A stretch of DNA of 64,000 bases from NCBI RefSeq assembly GCF_001894765.1, contig NZ_BCWV01000002.1, forward strand, positions 62,001 to 126,000, written 5' to 3'. The DNA is from Rhodococcoides corynebacterioides NBRC 14404 (lineage in GTDB: Bacteria; Actinomycetota; Actinomycetes; Mycobacteriales; Mycobacteriaceae). Position numbers and translations under genes: made by a program. Of the stretch, positions 11,520-21,595 are shown in pieces. The notes under the pieces are model-generated. The model was not told the DNA's origin. It saw only the letters and a list, made by a program, of their open reading frames with translations, and did no database searches. How positions within the stretch are numbered: the stretch's first letter is position 1; the number at the start of each line of letters is the position of its first letter.

Positions 11520-12425
11520 ATGAGCACATCTGCTGTCGTCGTCGGCGTCGACGGCTCCTCCTCGACACGTGCCGCGGTGCGGTGGGCCGCCGACGCGGCA
11601 CTCTCGAGGCACGCGCCGTTGCTGATCGTCTCGGCGGCTCTCCTGACGCCCGGAACGTTCACCGACGGAATCAACCTGAGAGTGGGCGTCTTCGGCGAGC
11701 AGCGGAGCGAGGCCCACCGAGCGTTGGACTCCGCCGTCGCCGTCGCGCGTGAGTCCACGAGCGGCCGAAGCCTGGACGTGCACACGGCGTTCGAACACGG
11801 TGCCGCGGCAGAGGTTCTCGTCGGTTACTCGGACCACGCACAGCTGGTCGTGGTGGGGTCTCGCCGACTCGGCGAAATCTCCGGTGTGATGTATGGATCC
11901 GTCGGCGTCCACGTCGCCGCGCACGCCAGATGCCCGGTCGTGATCGTCAAGACGTCGTCGCCGGACGGTCCGAGTCCGGACGGACCCATCGTCGTCGGTG
12001 TCGACGGCTCGTCCGCGTCCGAGGCGGCAATCCGATGGGCCTTCGACGAATCGTCGCGTCGATCCACCGATCTGGTCGCCGTCCACGCCTGGACCGACGT
12101 CGATGCCGGCGCCGCGGCGGTCAGGAGCGGCGCTTACCCGAGTGACGACAATCTGAGTCGGGCGGAGGACAGCGTTCTGGCGGAGAGTCTCGCGGGATTC
12201 TCCGAGCACTACCCGGATGTTCACGTCCGGCGGGAGGTCTTCCGCGACAACCCCGTTCGTGAACTACTGCGTGAGTCGGCGGACGCGCAGATGGTTGTCA
12301 CCGGGACCCGTGGACGAGGCGGCTTCACGGCGCTGATGCTCGGTTCGACGAGTCGCGCTCTCATTCATCGTGCCGCGGTGCCCGTCGTCGTCGTCCCACC
12401 CCACCGTTCGACCAGCCGTCCCTGA
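11520..12425 (+). CDS. Universal stress protein, tandem domain
   Basis: A 301-residue two-domain stress protein, closely similar to the one at 9574 (shared SAALLTPGTF, DGINLR and RWAFDE segments). The second domain has the full ATP motif GTRGRGGFTALMLGS. In the first the second glycine is Arg (GSRRLGEISGVMYGS), so only one site may bind ATP. ATG 11520 follows CCGAGGAG. The GGDEF gene starts 13 bp after its stop, suggesting one transcript joining dormancy and cyclic-di-GMP signalling. The similarity to the 9574 gene suggests local duplication. Confidence 0.92.
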   Translation: MSTSAVVVGVDGSSSTRAAVRWAADAALSRHAPLLIVSAALLTPGTFTDGINLRVGVFGEQRSEAHRALDSAVAVARESTSGRSLDVHTAFEHGAAAEVLVGYSDHAQLVVVGSRRLGEISGVMYGSVGVHVAAHARCPVVIVKTSSPDGPSPDGPIVVGVDGSSASEAAIRWAFDESSRRSTDLVAVHAWTDVDAGAAAVRSGAYPSDDNLSRAEDSVLAESLAGFSEHYPDVHVRREVFRDNPVRELLRESADAQMVVTGTRGRGGFTALMLGSTSRALIHRAAVPVVVVPPHRSTSRP

Positions 12426-12438
12426 GAGGAGAGATGCT

Positions 12439-13695
12439 GTGCAGGCCCTACCCGACGACGTGGTGTGGCGATCCATCGATCAGCTGCCCTCGCTGATCGG
12501 GTACTGGGATGCGAGCTTGCGCAACGTCTTCGCCAATCGCGTCTACACCGACTATTTCGGGCTGGAGCCGGATGCAATCCGCGGGATGTACCTCGAGGAC
12601 GTCCTCGGTGCCGCGATGTTCGCGCTCGACCTGCCGTACGTGACCGGTGCGCTGGAGGGGCGTAGTCAGCTGTTCGATCGCACCCTGATCGACGCGCGGG
12701 GCACGACGCGTCACACTCGAGCCACCTTTGTGCCCGACATCGTTGCCGGTGCAGTCGTGGGCTTCACCGTGCTCGTGGTCGACGTGAGTGCACGGGTGGA
12801 GGCCGAGCGAGAACGTGACCGCGCTGTCGATCTGTTCAGGGTGGCGATGGAGAACGCTCCGATCGGCAATGCGATGTTGACCACCGACGGTCGGTGGCTC
12901 GTCACCAATCGTGCTCTCTGCGAGATCACCGGGTACACCTCCGAGGAACTGCGCGAGATGACGTTTCGGGACATCACCCACCCCGACGATCTCGCCGCCG
13001 GCGATGCTGCACTCCAGGCTCTTCTCGACGGAGCAGCCGAACGCATCGCGTCCGACAAGCGGTACATCCGCAAGGACGGGTCCGTCGTCTGGGTGCAGCG
13101 TGACGTCACCCTCGTCCGTGATCCGGACCACGGTGACGTCGTCGTTGCCCAGATTCAGGACATCTCCGAGCGTCGTAGCGCGCAGGAAGCCCTTGCGCGT
13201 CAGGTCGTCACCGACGACCTGACGGGTTCGGGGAATCGTCGCCGACTCATGAACGAGCTGTCCGGACGGGGTCGCGACAACGTGGGATTGCTCTATCTCG
13301 ACATCGACGACTTCAAGTCCATCAACGACACTCACGGCCACGAGGTCGGCGACGAGATCCTGCGCGGTGTGGCTCGGCGCCTGGTGGACCACACCCGCGA
13401 CGCCGACGTCGTCTGTCGTATCGGGGGCGACGAATTCGTCGTCCTGGTCCGTGACGCACGGTCGGTGTGCTCACTACGACACTGCGCGAACCGGATCGCC
13501 GACCATGTTCGCGGGTGGTACGACGTCGGTGGTGTCGGTGTCGACGTCAGCATCAGCGTCGGAACCAGTTGGGGGCGTGCCCGCGGGCAGCTGCTGATCG
13601 ACGCCGACCATGCCATGTACCGGGACAAGCGCGGTCGTGGGAGCGCGCTTCATCGCGCTCGAGCCAGCGGATCGAGTGTGCGGTCGAGGGCGTGA
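12439..13695 (+). CDS. PAS-PAS-GGDEF diguanylate cyclase
   Basis: About 418 residues. Two PAS sensor domains (roughly 1-120 and 130-250, the second with the TSEELREMTFRDITHPDD pattern and a PAC-type end ISERRSAQEAL) precede a GGDEF domain with an intact active site IGGDEF at residues 328-333 and DFKSINDTHGH upstream. It should make cyclic di-GMP from two GTP in the cytoplasm. No EAL domain and no membrane segment are seen. The GTG start at 12439 is chosen because it follows GAGAGGAGAG and starts directly at the PAS region. The co-oriented stress protein gene ends 13 bp before. No heme- or flavin-binding residue can be assigned with confidence. Confidence 0.9.
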   Translation: MQALPDDVVWRSIDQLPSLIGYWDASLRNVFANRVYTDYFGLEPDAIRGMYLEDVLGAAMFALDLPYVTGALEGRSQLFDRTLIDARGTTRHTRATFVPDIVAGAVVGFTVLVVDVSARVEAERERDRAVDLFRVAMENAPIGNAMLTTDGRWLVTNRALCEITGYTSEELREMTFRDITHPDDLAAGDAALQALLDGAAERIASDKRYIRKDGSVVWVQRDVTLVRDPDHGDVVVAQIQDISERRSAQEALARQVVTDDLTGSGNRRRLMNELSGRGRDNVGLLYLDIDDFKSINDTHGHEVGDEILRGVARRLVDHTRDADVVCRIGGDEFVVLVRDARSVCSLRHCANRIADHVRGWYDVGGVGVDVSISVGTSWGRARGQLLIDADHAMYRDKRGRGSALHRARASGSSVRSRA

Positions 13696-13769
13696 TGCGG
13701 TGCGTCCGAACATCCCGCACTTCCGGCACATCCGGCGCGGTCCGACCCGGGTTGTGCGTCACTGTCGTC

Positions 13770-13785
13770 GATGACTTAGGGCACT
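13770..13785. promoter_or_regulatory. Candidate DosR/DevR box
   Basis: GATGACTTAGGGCACT shares the GATGACTT left arm with the box at 3639 and has a weaker right arm. It lies 57 bp before the Rv1733c-like gene, a family under DosR control in M. tuberculosis. Confidence 0.4.
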
Positions 13786-13842
13786 GTGCCGCCGTCCCGT
13801 CGACCGGGCACGGTGGTCGGACGACGGAAGGAGTCGACGACC

Positions 13843-14433
13843 ATGAAAAGTGGTGCCGTCACGGTGCGAGTGGGATCCGGTGCGGTGCGGCGATTGTGGC
13901 GGTGTGCACCCTGGTCCCGCAACCCACTGATGCGTCGATCCGACCGCGTCCACGGCGTCACTGTCATCGTGGCGGTGGTGTGACTGATCTCGATCGTGCC
14001 TGTCGCCGGAGCGGTCGGTACGACGCTCTACGCGGCGGCTGTCGACCGTTCCGCTCGCGACGCTGCGGTCGGCCACCGCAGCGAGGCTGTTCTCGTAGCG
14101 GACAGCCGACCCGACCCGGGGCCGAATCGCGCGGCGACGGCGACGCCTGCCGTCTGGATCCATGCGGGTGTGGAGCATCGCGGTCACGTCCGGGCGCCGG
14201 AGGATGCGGTGCGCGGAGATCGGGTGGCCATCTGGGTTTCCGACACCGGCGACATCGTTCGTGCGCCGAAGACGGGTATCGAGGCCGCCGTCGAGGCGGT
14301 TGCAGCGGCCATCGGAATCTGTTGGGCGGGAATATTCTTCCCGACCGCGGTGATCGGTGTCCTGCGGTACGTCGCAGACGTGCACCACTCGCGCTCGGTG
14401 GATCTGGAGTGGCGGGCGCTGTCCAGGACCTGA
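13843..14433 (+). pseudogene. Rv1733c-like membrane protein with in-frame TGA
   Basis: One reading frame of 197 codons matches the pattern of Rv1733c, a DosR-regulon two-TM protein: RNPLMRRSDRVHGV before TM1, an extracytoplasmic loop with VWIHAGVEHRGHV and GDRVAIWVSDTG, then TM2. A single TGA at 13981-13983 interrupts TM1, between VTVIVAVV and LISIVPVAGAVG, with the frame intact on both sides. TGG to TGA by one base is the simplest cause. Start ATG 13843 follows GGAAGGAG. A restart at GTG 13996 would lose TM1. Selenocysteine is very unlikely in a TM helix here. Inactivation or a base-call error are both possible. Confidence 0.75.
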
Positions 14434-14524
14434 CAGATCCTTCGTCGACGAACGACCGAGACCACTCGACAACCGGTCAGCAGGATGCGGACCGGCTCTC
14501 ACTGATGCGGAACAGGAGATCGCT

Positions 14525-15415
14525 ATGACGACACAGCATTCACGGACGGTGGTCGTCGGCATCGACGGCTCGACGGCTGCACTGCACGCCGTGGAATGGG
14601 CTGCCGCCGAAGCGGTGGCCCGCACAGCGGTGCTGCGCATCGTGCACGTGGCGCCGGACCACCCCGCGGATCCGGTGTTCGGCGCCCCCGATCTCGACCG
14701 GGACTACGGAGAATCCGTGCTCCTCGACGCCGCAGCCGTCGTCGTCGATCAGCCGGACTGTCCCGTCATCGAGCCGGTCTACAGAACCGGCGAGGTGAGC
14801 GCGGTACTCGAAGCCGAAGCCCGCACTGCCGACCTGGTGGTCGTCGGTTCCACCGGCGTGGGCGCTCTGGGCGAGCTCCTCGTCGGTTCCACCGCGGCGA
14901 CACTCGCCTCGTCGTCGACGGCCAGCGTCGCGATCGTCTGTACGCCGCGGCACCCGTCGCCTACCCCCGATTCCCGCTCGACGGTCGTGGCGGTGATGAC
15001 CGGACCCGTCGACCGATGGGAGCACGTGATGGACACAGCCCGACGCGAGGCCGCATTCCGACGCAGCCGGGTCGTGGCCGTTCTGCCGGGGGGCATCGAC
15101 GACGGTACGAATTCGGCCGCACGAGAAGCGCTCCTGCAAAAGTGGGTGGAGGCCGACCCATCGGTGCAGATCCGGGTCGTTGCGCGGCCGGGTGTGCTGG
15201 CGGATCGGGTCGTCGTGGAGTGTCGCCGTGCACGACTGGTGGTGATCGGCTCCGGCGACCACGACCGAGCCGATCGGGCCGCCGACCGTGTCACGCACGC
15301 TCTGCTCAGGCGCGCGACGTGTCCGGTCTTGGTGGTGCGTCGCGCGCACGTCGCCACTCCGATCGACATCGAAGAACCCGCGGAGGCGTCGCACCGGGCG
15401 TCTGCGCACGGGTGA
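14525..15415 (+). CDS. Universal stress protein, first ATP motif intact
   Basis: About 296 residues. Domain 1 starts VVVGIDGS and ends with a complete ATP motif GSTGVGALGELLVGS. Domain 2 is divergent: its closing segment VVIGSGDHDRADRAAD has lost the glycine pattern, though the final TCPVLVV strand remains. ATG 14525 follows ACAGGAG. The gene sits downstream of the broken Rv1733c-like gene and converges with the ABC transporter operon. No clear DosR box was found directly upstream. Its divergence from the copies at 9574 and 11520 suggests an older paralogue. Confidence 0.88.
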   Translation: MTTQHSRTVVVGIDGSTAALHAVEWAAAEAVARTAVLRIVHVAPDHPADPVFGAPDLDRDYGESVLLDAAAVVVDQPDCPVIEPVYRTGEVSAVLEAEARTADLVVVGSTGVGALGELLVGSTAATLASSSTASVAIVCTPRHPSPTPDSRSTVVAVMTGPVDRWEHVMDTARREAAFRRSRVVAVLPGGIDDGTNSAAREALLQKWVEADPSVQIRVVARPGVLADRVVVECRRARLVVIGSGDHDRADRAADRVTHALLRRATCPVLVVRRAHVATPIDIEEPAEASHRASAHG

Positions 15416-15449
15416 GGTGATCGGGTCGACCACTGCCCGACGTCGACGA

Positions 15450-17057
15450 TCAGCGGCCGATGTCGCGCCTGCAGAACAGGGCGACACCGATCGTCGTCAG
15501 GAACGCGGCCACGGCCAGGCCGACGGCCATCGACGGGACATTCGTCGACTCGAGCGGAACCTGCGGAAGATGGTCGAACGGCGACGCGACGGTCGACCAG
15601 TCCGGGAGGCGGAACGAGTCCCCGAAGACCGTCGCGATCGCCGAGTAGGCGAACAGCGTCCAGGCCGCCGCCGCAGCCCATGTGCGTGAGGCGCCGACCG
15701 CCAGCACCGCCGCCGCCACGAGGATCGAGACCGCAGGCAGGTACGACAGCGCCGCGGCCACGGTGGCCGGGAGCCTCGACGCATCGCCGCGGACCCACCC
15801 GTACGCCAGGCCCTCGCCGAGTCCTCCCGCAGCGAGCACCGCGGCACTTCCGCCGAATGCGACCGCCGCGGCCGCACCGAGACTCCGGGCTCTGCCGGAG
15901 GGGGCGGTGAGTACCACGTCGACGAGGCCGTCCCGTTCCTCGTGTGCGGAGCGCAGGACGCTGACGACGCCATGAGCGGACGCGAGCACCGCGAGGAGGG
16001 TGAGGGTCGTGGCGAGGTAGGCGTCGGTGGCCGATTCCGCGCCGCGCGGCAGGAAATCCGCGATGTCGGGATTGTCGGCGAGGAACTCGTCGATGCTGTC
16101 GGCGAAGGATCCGTAGGCGGCGCCGAGAGCGAAGACCGTGGCCGCCCAGGCGAGGACGAGTCCACGGCGTAGTCGTATCGCGAGTCCGAGAGGGGACTTC
16201 AGTGACGACGCTGCGGACGTGCGGCCTCGCCGGTGCGCGATCACTCCGCTACCGAGGTCGCGCCGACCGGCGAGGGTGACCGCCACCGCGACGAGTGCGG
16301 CCCCGAGCAGCATCGGGAGGGCGAGCGGCCACCAGCGATCCGACACGAACGGGAGGGTCTGTTGGCCCCACCCGATGGGGGACGCGAAGGACACCCCGTT
16401 TCCTGTGACGTCACCGACGGCTCGAAGGGCGTATGCGAGGAGCACACCGGCGACGACGATGCCGCGAGCTCCCGCTGCGGTGTCGACCAGTTGCACAGCC
16501 ACTGCCGTCAGAGCGGCGAAGACGACGCCGACACCCACGACGGACGCGGCGAGCAGAATCGAGCCGGCCCACGGCAGTCCGGTGACGACGGCGGCGACGA
16601 GGACCGCGGCGGCCACTGCGGCCGACGCGACCGCGGCGCATGCCAGGGCCGTACCGAGGGCGGCGTGTCGCCCAGCGGGCATGGACGTCAGAAGCTCGGC
16701 GCGACCGGTCTCCTCCTCCACACGGGTGGCGCGTGTCACCACGAACATCGTCATGAGCGCGACGGCGACGGCGACGTAGGAGTAGATCTCGAACACCACC
16801 TCGCCCCCGATGCTGTCCAGCAACTCAGGGGGTCCGCTCGAGGCGACGACGGCAGCGTTGCCGCCCATCGTTCGGCGCAGGCCGGCCAAGGCCTCGGGTC
16901 CGTACAACGATTGGCTTCCCCATGACTGGTAGCCGACCAGCGTCCCGATCGTGAGCGCCCACAGCAGAATCGACACCGCTTGGCGCTGCAGCTGGAACCG
17001 CAGCATTGCGCCCGCGCCGGCGTACGGCCGACGCGTTCGCGCCCCGAGTGTCGTCAC
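15450..17057 (-). CDS. ABC exporter permease (tetronasin/Rv1217c type)
   Basis: A 535-residue integral membrane protein with about 12 hydrophobic segments in two similar halves, a charged cytoplasmic loop near residues 290-315 and the conserved [10 protein letters not shown] motif after TM2. This layout fits the large exporter permeases of the tetronasin/Rv1217c type that move lipophilic antibiotics outward. The GTG start at 17057 overlaps the stop of the ATPase gene by four bases (GTGA). A later ATG (MLRFQLQRQ) is an alternative start about 23 codons in. The substrate is unknown. Confidence 0.85.
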   Translation of the reverse strand: MTTLGARTRRPYAGAGAMLRFQLQRQAVSILLWALTIGTLVGYQSWGSQSLYGPEALAGLRRTMGGNAAVVASSGPPELLDSIGGEVVFEIYSYVAVAVALMTMFVVTRATRVEEETGRAELLTSMPAGRHAALGTALACAAVASAAVAAAVLVAAVVTGLPWAGSILLAASVVGVGVVFAALTAVAVQLVDTAAGARGIVVAGVLLAYALRAVGDVTGNGVSFASPIGWGQQTLPFVSDRWWPLALPMLLGAALVAVAVTLAGRRDLGSGVIAHRRGRTSAASSLKSPLGLAIRLRRGLVLAWAATVFALGAAYGSFADSIDEFLADNPDIADFLPRGAESATDAYLATTLTLLAVLASAHGVVSVLRSAHEERDGLVDVVLTAPSGRARSLGAAAAVAFGGSAAVLAAGGLGEGLAYGWVRGDASRLPATVAAALSYLPAVSILVAAAVLAVGASRTWAAAAAWTLFAYSAIATVFGDSFRLPDWSTVASPFDHLPQVPLESTNVPSMAVGLAVAAFLTTIGVALFCRRDIGR

Positions 17058-17965
17058 CGGCGACCACCCGTCGTGGCGGCCTCGCCGCCGGGTGAGGCGT
17101 AGTGCTCGAGAAACATGTCCTCGAGAGTGGGCGGGGAGCTGGTCAGGCTGCGCACTCCGTGATCGGCCAGCACGCGCATCACGGTGTCGAGAGCGGAGGT
17201 GGCGACGGTGAATCGCACCCGCCGACCGGAGACGACGACCCCACGGATCCCGGGGATCCGGGACAACCCGCCGACCGGGGACGCGGTTTCGACAGTGATG
17301 GTGGTCTCGGTGTTCCGGCGCAGGTCCGCCAGGCTGCCCGAGTCGATGGTGCGACCGTCCCGAATGATGGTGACCCGGTCGCACAAGGCCTCCACCTCGC
17401 TCAGGATGTGGCTGGAGAGCAGTACCGTTCTCCCGTCGGTCGTCTCCCCGATGCAGGAGCGGAACCGGGCTTCCATGAGCGGGTCGAGCCCCGCCGTCGG
17501 TTCGTCGAGAACGAGGAGCTCGGCGGACGAGGACAGCGCGGCGACGAGTGCGACCTTCTGTCGGTTGCCCTTCGAGTAGGCCCGCGCACGTGTGCCGAGG
17601 TCGAGTTCGAACCTCTCGACGAGGTCCGCGCGACGGCGTGGGTTCGCGGTGCCTCGCAGCCGGTCGAGGAGATCCAGGATCTCGCCGCCGGTCAGACCCG
17701 GCCACAGCAAGACGTCGCCGGGAACGTACGCAACACGTCGATGGAGTTCGACGGCGTCGCGCCACGGGTCTCCGCCGAGCAGGCGAACGCGGCCCTCGTC
17801 GGCTCGAACCAGACCGAGGAGGATACGCAGGGTGGTGCTCTTGCCGGCGCCGTTGGGTCCGAGGAATCCGTGCACCTCACCGGTACGCACCGTCAGGTCC
17901 AGACCGTCCAGGGCCACTGCCCGGCCGAACTTCTTGCGCAGACCCGTCACCTCGACGGCGTTCAT
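17054..17965 (-). CDS. ABC exporter ATP-binding protein
   Basis: A 303-residue ABC ATPase. Walker A is GPNGAGKST, the signature is YSKGNRQKV (replacing LSGGQ-like forms, typical of the DrrA/Rv1218c group), Walker B is LLVLDEP and the H-loop histidine is in [11 protein letters not shown]-terminal extension of about 85 residues is typical of antibiotic-exporter ATPases. It powers the permease encoded just downstream. The broken stress protein gene lies 13 bp upstream, and the alcohol dehydrogenase before that, so transcription may come from the DosR-like box at 19967. Confidence 0.93.
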   Translation of the reverse strand: MNAVEVTGLRKKFGRAVALDGLDLTVRTGEVHGFLGPNGAGKSTTLRILLGLVRADEGRVRLLGGDPWRDAVELHRRVAYVPGDVLLWPGLTGGEILDLLDRLRGTANPRRRADLVERFELDLGTRARAYSKGNRQKVALVAALSSSAELLVLDEPTAGLDPLMEARFRSCIGETTDGRTVLLSSHILSEVEALCDRVTIIRDGRTIDSGSLADLRRNTETTITVETASPVGGLSRIPGIRGVVVSGRRVRFTVATSALDTVMRVLADHGVRSLTSSPPTLEDMFLEHYASPGGEAATTGGRR

Positions 17966-17977
17966 CGCGTTCGCTCC

Positions 17978-18770
17978 TCAGATGGCTGTGGTGCTACTAC
18001 TCGGAACTGTCACGACGGGGAGGTGAGCGCGGTGGATGACCGCGCGGCTCGTCGACCCGAGCAGCAGTGCGCCGAACCCACCACGACCGCGGGTACCCGT
18101 GACGATCATCCGAGCACCGTGTGCAGCGCGGACCAGTTCCCGAGCGGGGTTGTCTCGCACGACGACTCGTCGCACCCGCACGTTCGGATAGTCTTCCTGG
18201 AAACCGGCCAGGCTCTCGGCCATGGCGGCCTCTTCGTCCACCCGGGTGTCCAGGGGGCTCGGATATGCCTCGAGCAGAGCGCTGACAGTAGCGAGGTCCG
18301 CGTGGCTCCAGGCATGGACGGCAACGATGTCGGTGTCGCGCCGCGCCGCTTCGTCGAAGGCCCACCTGATGGCGACCGTGGTTCCGAGGGACCCGGCGAG
18401 AGCGCTGGTGAACCCCCCCGTGGCCGCGGGATCCGACGACCACCATGAGCGCCGACGCGGACCGTTCCGTCAATGCTGCTGCCGCGGGACCGTAGACGAA
18501 TTCGGTTCGCGCCGAGAGCGGCGCCGGGGCTGCGCACCGGAGCGCGTGGTCCATCGCCGTCGCCAGAGCGTGCCTGGTCTCGTTCTCCCGCGCGCCGAAC
18601 ACGATCGCCCGTCGGTCGATGCTGTGGACGAAGCTGTCGGGAGTGAGCAGAGCGGCCGAGACGATGTGCAGTGCAACATGCCGGGACACCGCTTCCGCGG
18701 TTGCCCAACGAACCGCGTCCAGAGCCGAGGGTGATCCGTCGATCCCGACGACTATCGGTGGTGCGGGCAC
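17978..18770 (-). pseudogene. Universal stress protein, frameshifted with linker deletion
   Basis: The N-terminal frame (from 18770) gives a normal domain 1 start (PIVVGIDGS, then SAALLTPDSF) up to VVVGSRGHGG. At seven C bases (18413-18419) the frame changes, and the protein resumes as FTSALAGSLGTT joined straight to IRWAFDEAARRDTD of domain 2. Compared with the copy at 9574, about 37 residues covering the end of domain 1 and the start of domain 2 are missing. Domain 2 then reads through to a normal ATP motif (GTRGRGGFGALLLGS) and stops at 17978. The deletion is real sequence loss; the C7 shift alone could be a read error. Confidence 0.75.
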
Positions 18771-18813
18771 GGCGATCTCCTCGGACGTGCGGCGACGAGA
18801 CTCTGTCGTCGGA

Positions 18814-19860
18814 TCACCGGTCGGACGACACGACCACCTTCAACGCACCGGATTCCTCGGCGTGCGCGAACACGTCGTACGCGAGATCGAACTCCGACAT
18901 CGCGAAGTGGTGGGTGACCACCGCCGACGGATCGAGTTTGCCGCCCTCGACGAGTGCGATCAGTGTCGGGGTCGAGAACGTGTCGACCAGTCCGGTGGTG
19001 ATGGTGACGTCTCTCGACCAGATCGCTTCGAGATGGAGGACCGCGGGTCGGCCGTGTACGCCGATGTTGGCGATGTGCCCACCGGGACGGACCGTCGTCA
19101 CCGCCTGCTCGAACGTTTCGGGAACACCGACCGCCTCGATCGCGACATCGGCGCCCAGTCCGCCGGTGAGCGAGGAGACCACGTCGACGACGTCGTCCGA
19201 GGTCGGATCGACGACGACGTCGGCGCCGATCTTCGATGCGGCAGCGAGGCGGCTCCCCACGGTGTCGACCACGACGATGCACAGTGGAGAGTAGAGCGAG
19301 GCAGTCATGACGGACGCGAGGCCGATCGGGCCCGCCCCGATGACCACCACGGTGTCACCCGGTCGGACACGGCCGTTGAGCACACCGACCTCGTGGCTGG
19401 TGGGGACGATGTCGGCCAGCATGAGCATCTGCTCGTCGCTGACGCCCGGTGGAATGCGATGAGTCGAGCGGTCCGCGAACGGGACGCGGACGATCTCAGC
19501 TTGTGTGCCGTCGACGGTGTGCCCGAGCAGCCAGCCGCCGCCGCCGACGCACTGGCCGTACCGGCCTTCCCGGCAGAACCGACACGATCCGCACGCCGAG
19601 ATGCACGACATGAGGACCCGGTCACCGACCTTCACTTGTCCTACACTGCTGCCGATCTCGATCACCGTGCCGACCGCTTCGTGGCCGAGTACCCGGCCTT
19701 CGTCGACCTCGGGGACGTCACCGTGAAGAATGTGCAGGTCCGTGCCGCAGATGGTGACGGAATCGATCTGCACCAGGGCATCGGTGGGGTCGAGAATCGT
19801 CGGGTCGGGTACCTCGTCCCAGGACCGTCGGCCGGGGCCGTGAAAGACCATCGCGTGCAT
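18814..19860 (-). CDS. Zinc-dependent alcohol dehydrogenase 2
   Basis: A 348-residue medium-chain zinc dehydrogenase, close paralogue of the one at 8531. Catalytic ligands lie in TICGTDLH and GHEAVG, the structural zinc cysteines in CGSCRFCREGRYGQC, and the nucleotide motif is VVIGAGPIGLAS. Unlike paralogue 1 it keeps the canonical CGTDLH. A broken stress protein gene follows 43 bp later, so both copies are paired with a stress protein gene (order reversed relative to 8531-10494). A DosR-like palindrome lies 106 bp upstream at 19967-19980. The physiological substrate is unknown; fermentation-like NADH re-oxidation under hypoxia is a reasonable guess. Confidence 0.9.
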   Translation of the reverse strand: MHAMVFHGPGRRSWDEVPDPTILDPTDALVQIDSVTICGTDLHILHGDVPEVDEGRVLGHEAVGTVIEIGSSVGQVKVGDRVLMSCISACGSCRFCREGRYGQCVGGGGWLLGHTVDGTQAEIVRVPFADRSTHRIPPGVSDEQMLMLADIVPTSHEVGVLNGRVRPGDTVVVIGAGPIGLASVMTASLYSPLCIVVVDTVGSRLAAASKIGADVVVDPTSDDVVDVVSSLTGGLGADVAIEAVGVPETFEQAVTTVRPGGHIANIGVHGRPAVLHLEAIWSRDVTITTGLVDTFSTPTLIALVEGGKLDPSAVVTHHFAMSEFDLAYDVFAHAEESGALKVVVSSDR

Positions 19861-19966
19861 GGCAGTTCCCTTCTCGTCGTCGACCGCGTCGCGACATCGC
19901 CGTCAGGTCGGACCACCGTAAGCGCGCGCTGAGGGCGATCCGAAGGGTCGGACGAACGACAGGGCC

Positions 19967-19980
19967 GGGCCGGAAGTCCC
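19967..19980. promoter_or_regulatory. DosR/DevR-like palindrome
   Basis: GGGCCGGAAGTCCC, reading GGGACTTCCGGCCC toward the alcohol dehydrogenase whose start is 106 bp away. It is close to the consensus GGGACTTNNGNCCC. Confidence 0.6.
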
Positions 19981-20007
19981 TCTCGAGGCCCCGCGTGTCG
20001 CGATGCG

Positions 20008-20022
20008 AGGACGAAGGTCCCT
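20008..20022. promoter_or_regulatory. Second DosR/DevR-like box in the divergent region
   Basis: AGGACGAAGGTCCCT (reverse AGGGACCTTCGTCCT). It is centred 42 bp from the box at 19967 and 114 bp before the flavodoxin start at 20136. Paired boxes are common at strong DosR promoters. Confidence 0.55.
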
Positions 20023-20135
20023 CGAACAGCTGGTGTTGTACCGCATTCCGTTGCGCAGCAGAAGCGTTCGATTGCAGCAATCGACGGCGGCTGTTGTTCG
20101 GCGGGCCGCGCGTCGCGGGCGGAGAAGGTGGTGAG

Positions 20136-20689
20136 ATGGGTACGACGTTGGTGGCGTACGCGACGATGCGCGGCTCGACCCGCGGGGTCGCGGAACGGCT
20201 CGCGTCGCGGCTCGACGCCGGGGGCGTGGCGGTCACGCTGGTGCAGTTGGTGGATCTCACCGACGTGGGAGCTCACCGGGATCTGGTCCTCGGCTCCGCG
20301 ATCCACTCCGGTGAATGGCTGAGCGATGCGACGCACGCGCTGGTCCGCATCGCTCCGTCTCGACGGGCAGACGAATCTGGACGTTCTCCGTCGCGACCAT
20401 CGGTGAGACGAGCTCGCTCCTGCCTCGCACACTGTCGCGGTACCTCTCACGTCGCCGGCCGGAACCGACCGACGTCGTACGGTTGCGGGACAGCGCGGCC
20501 ACCGTCGTCGATCACCGGTACTTCGCCGGGGTCGTCGCACCCGGAGACTGGCCCGGTCTCGGGCGCATCGCATTTCGAGTCATGGGCGGACGGTACGGGG
20601 ACGGACGCGACTGGTCGGACATCGATCGGTGGGCCGATTCCATCGGGCGGGAGTGCGGGGACGAGACCGAGTTCGGGCGACATCCATGA
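20136..20689 (+). pseudogene. Flavodoxin-domain protein, frameshifted
   Basis: The frame from ATG 20136 gives a typical flavodoxin start (TTLVAYATMRGSTRGVAERLA) and VLGSAIHSGEWL. Near 20345 the coding potential moves to another frame, where RRIWTFSVATIGETSS and a family-typical C-terminus (DWPGLGRIAFRVMGG, then WSDIDRWADSI) run to the stop at 20687-20689. One small insertion or deletion between about 20340 and 20365 explains the split. The stop overlaps the ATG of the broken P-type ATPase gene (ATGA), so the two once formed an operon behind the DosR-like boxes at 19967-20022. Confidence 0.7.
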
Positions 20690-21595
20690 GCTCGCCACGC
20701 TCGACACATGCGTTTCGCTCTCGGCGCCACAGCTCGGAGGAAGACAGGGGGCAAGGGGACCGTACGGACCTCGGCGTGGACCCACGGGCTGCCGTCGCCG
20801 GACTGCTCGAGGAGCTTCGGTCCGGCCCGACCGGATTGTCCGACGTCGAAGCCGAGCGGCGGCGGATCGTGTTTGGCCCCAACACGATCGAGCGCCGTCG
20901 CGGGGAGGGGTGGCCGCGACGACTCGTTCGACAGACGACCCATCCGCTGGCTCTGTTGCTGTGGATCGCGGCGGCACTCGCGTGGGTGAGTGGAACTCGT
21001 CCCGGGTGACGTCGTGATTCTGGACGAGGGCGACGCGGTGCCGGCGGACGCACGTCTGATCGACGGATCGGTGGACGTCGACATGTCGGCCCTGACAGGG
21101 GAATCCGCACCGGGGCGCCGAGAAGCGTCGTCGGCCGACGCGGTGCGTGGGGCTCTGATCACGGCTACCGACATCGTGTTCGGTGGTACGACGGTGTTCG
21201 CTGGTCACGCCACCGCCGTGGTCTTCGCCACGGGAATGCACACGGAGCTCGGCCGCATCGCAGCGCTGTCGCAGCGCATCACTCGGGAGAGCAGTCCTCT
21301 CGAGCAACAGGTGAAGCGGGTCGCGTGGCTCATCGCTCTCGTGGCGGCGATTCTGGGTCTCGCGTTCATCCCACTCGGGTCGCTCCTCGCGGGTCTGTCT
21401 CTGAAGGACTCGGTCACCTTCGCGATCGGGCTACTCGTCGCGAACGTACCCGAGGGCCTCCTCCCCACCATCACCCTCGCACTCGCCATGGGGGTTCGAC
21501 TTCTGGCCCGCAGCGGTGCCGTCGTGAAAAACTGTCCGCAGTGGAGACGCTGGGGTCGACAACGGTGATCTGCACCGACAAGACCGGTCATGTCT
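20686..21595 (+). pseudogene. P-type cation ATPase remnant (CtpF-like)
   Basis: The start (FGPNTIERRRGEGWPRRLVRQ and [13 protein letters not shown]) is the cytoplasmic entry plus first TM helices of a calcium-type P-ATPase. It then jumps at a GGAACT junction (about 20991-20996) straight to [19 protein letters not shown] of the actuator domain, losing TM2 and about 60 residues and shifting frame. The TGES loop (ALTGES) and NVPEGLLPT are present. A one-base loss at the AAAAAC run near 21530 breaks the frame again. The last recognisable piece is CTDKTG, containing the phosphorylated Asp, after which the sequence changes to the tail of an opposite-strand gene. Rv1997 (ctpF) is in the DosR regulon. 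Confidence 0.85.

Noticed and set aside
13981-13983. Selenocysteine at the TGA of the Rv1733c-like gene
   Set aside because: No SECIS-like hairpin follows, and a redox residue inside a membrane helix is implausible.
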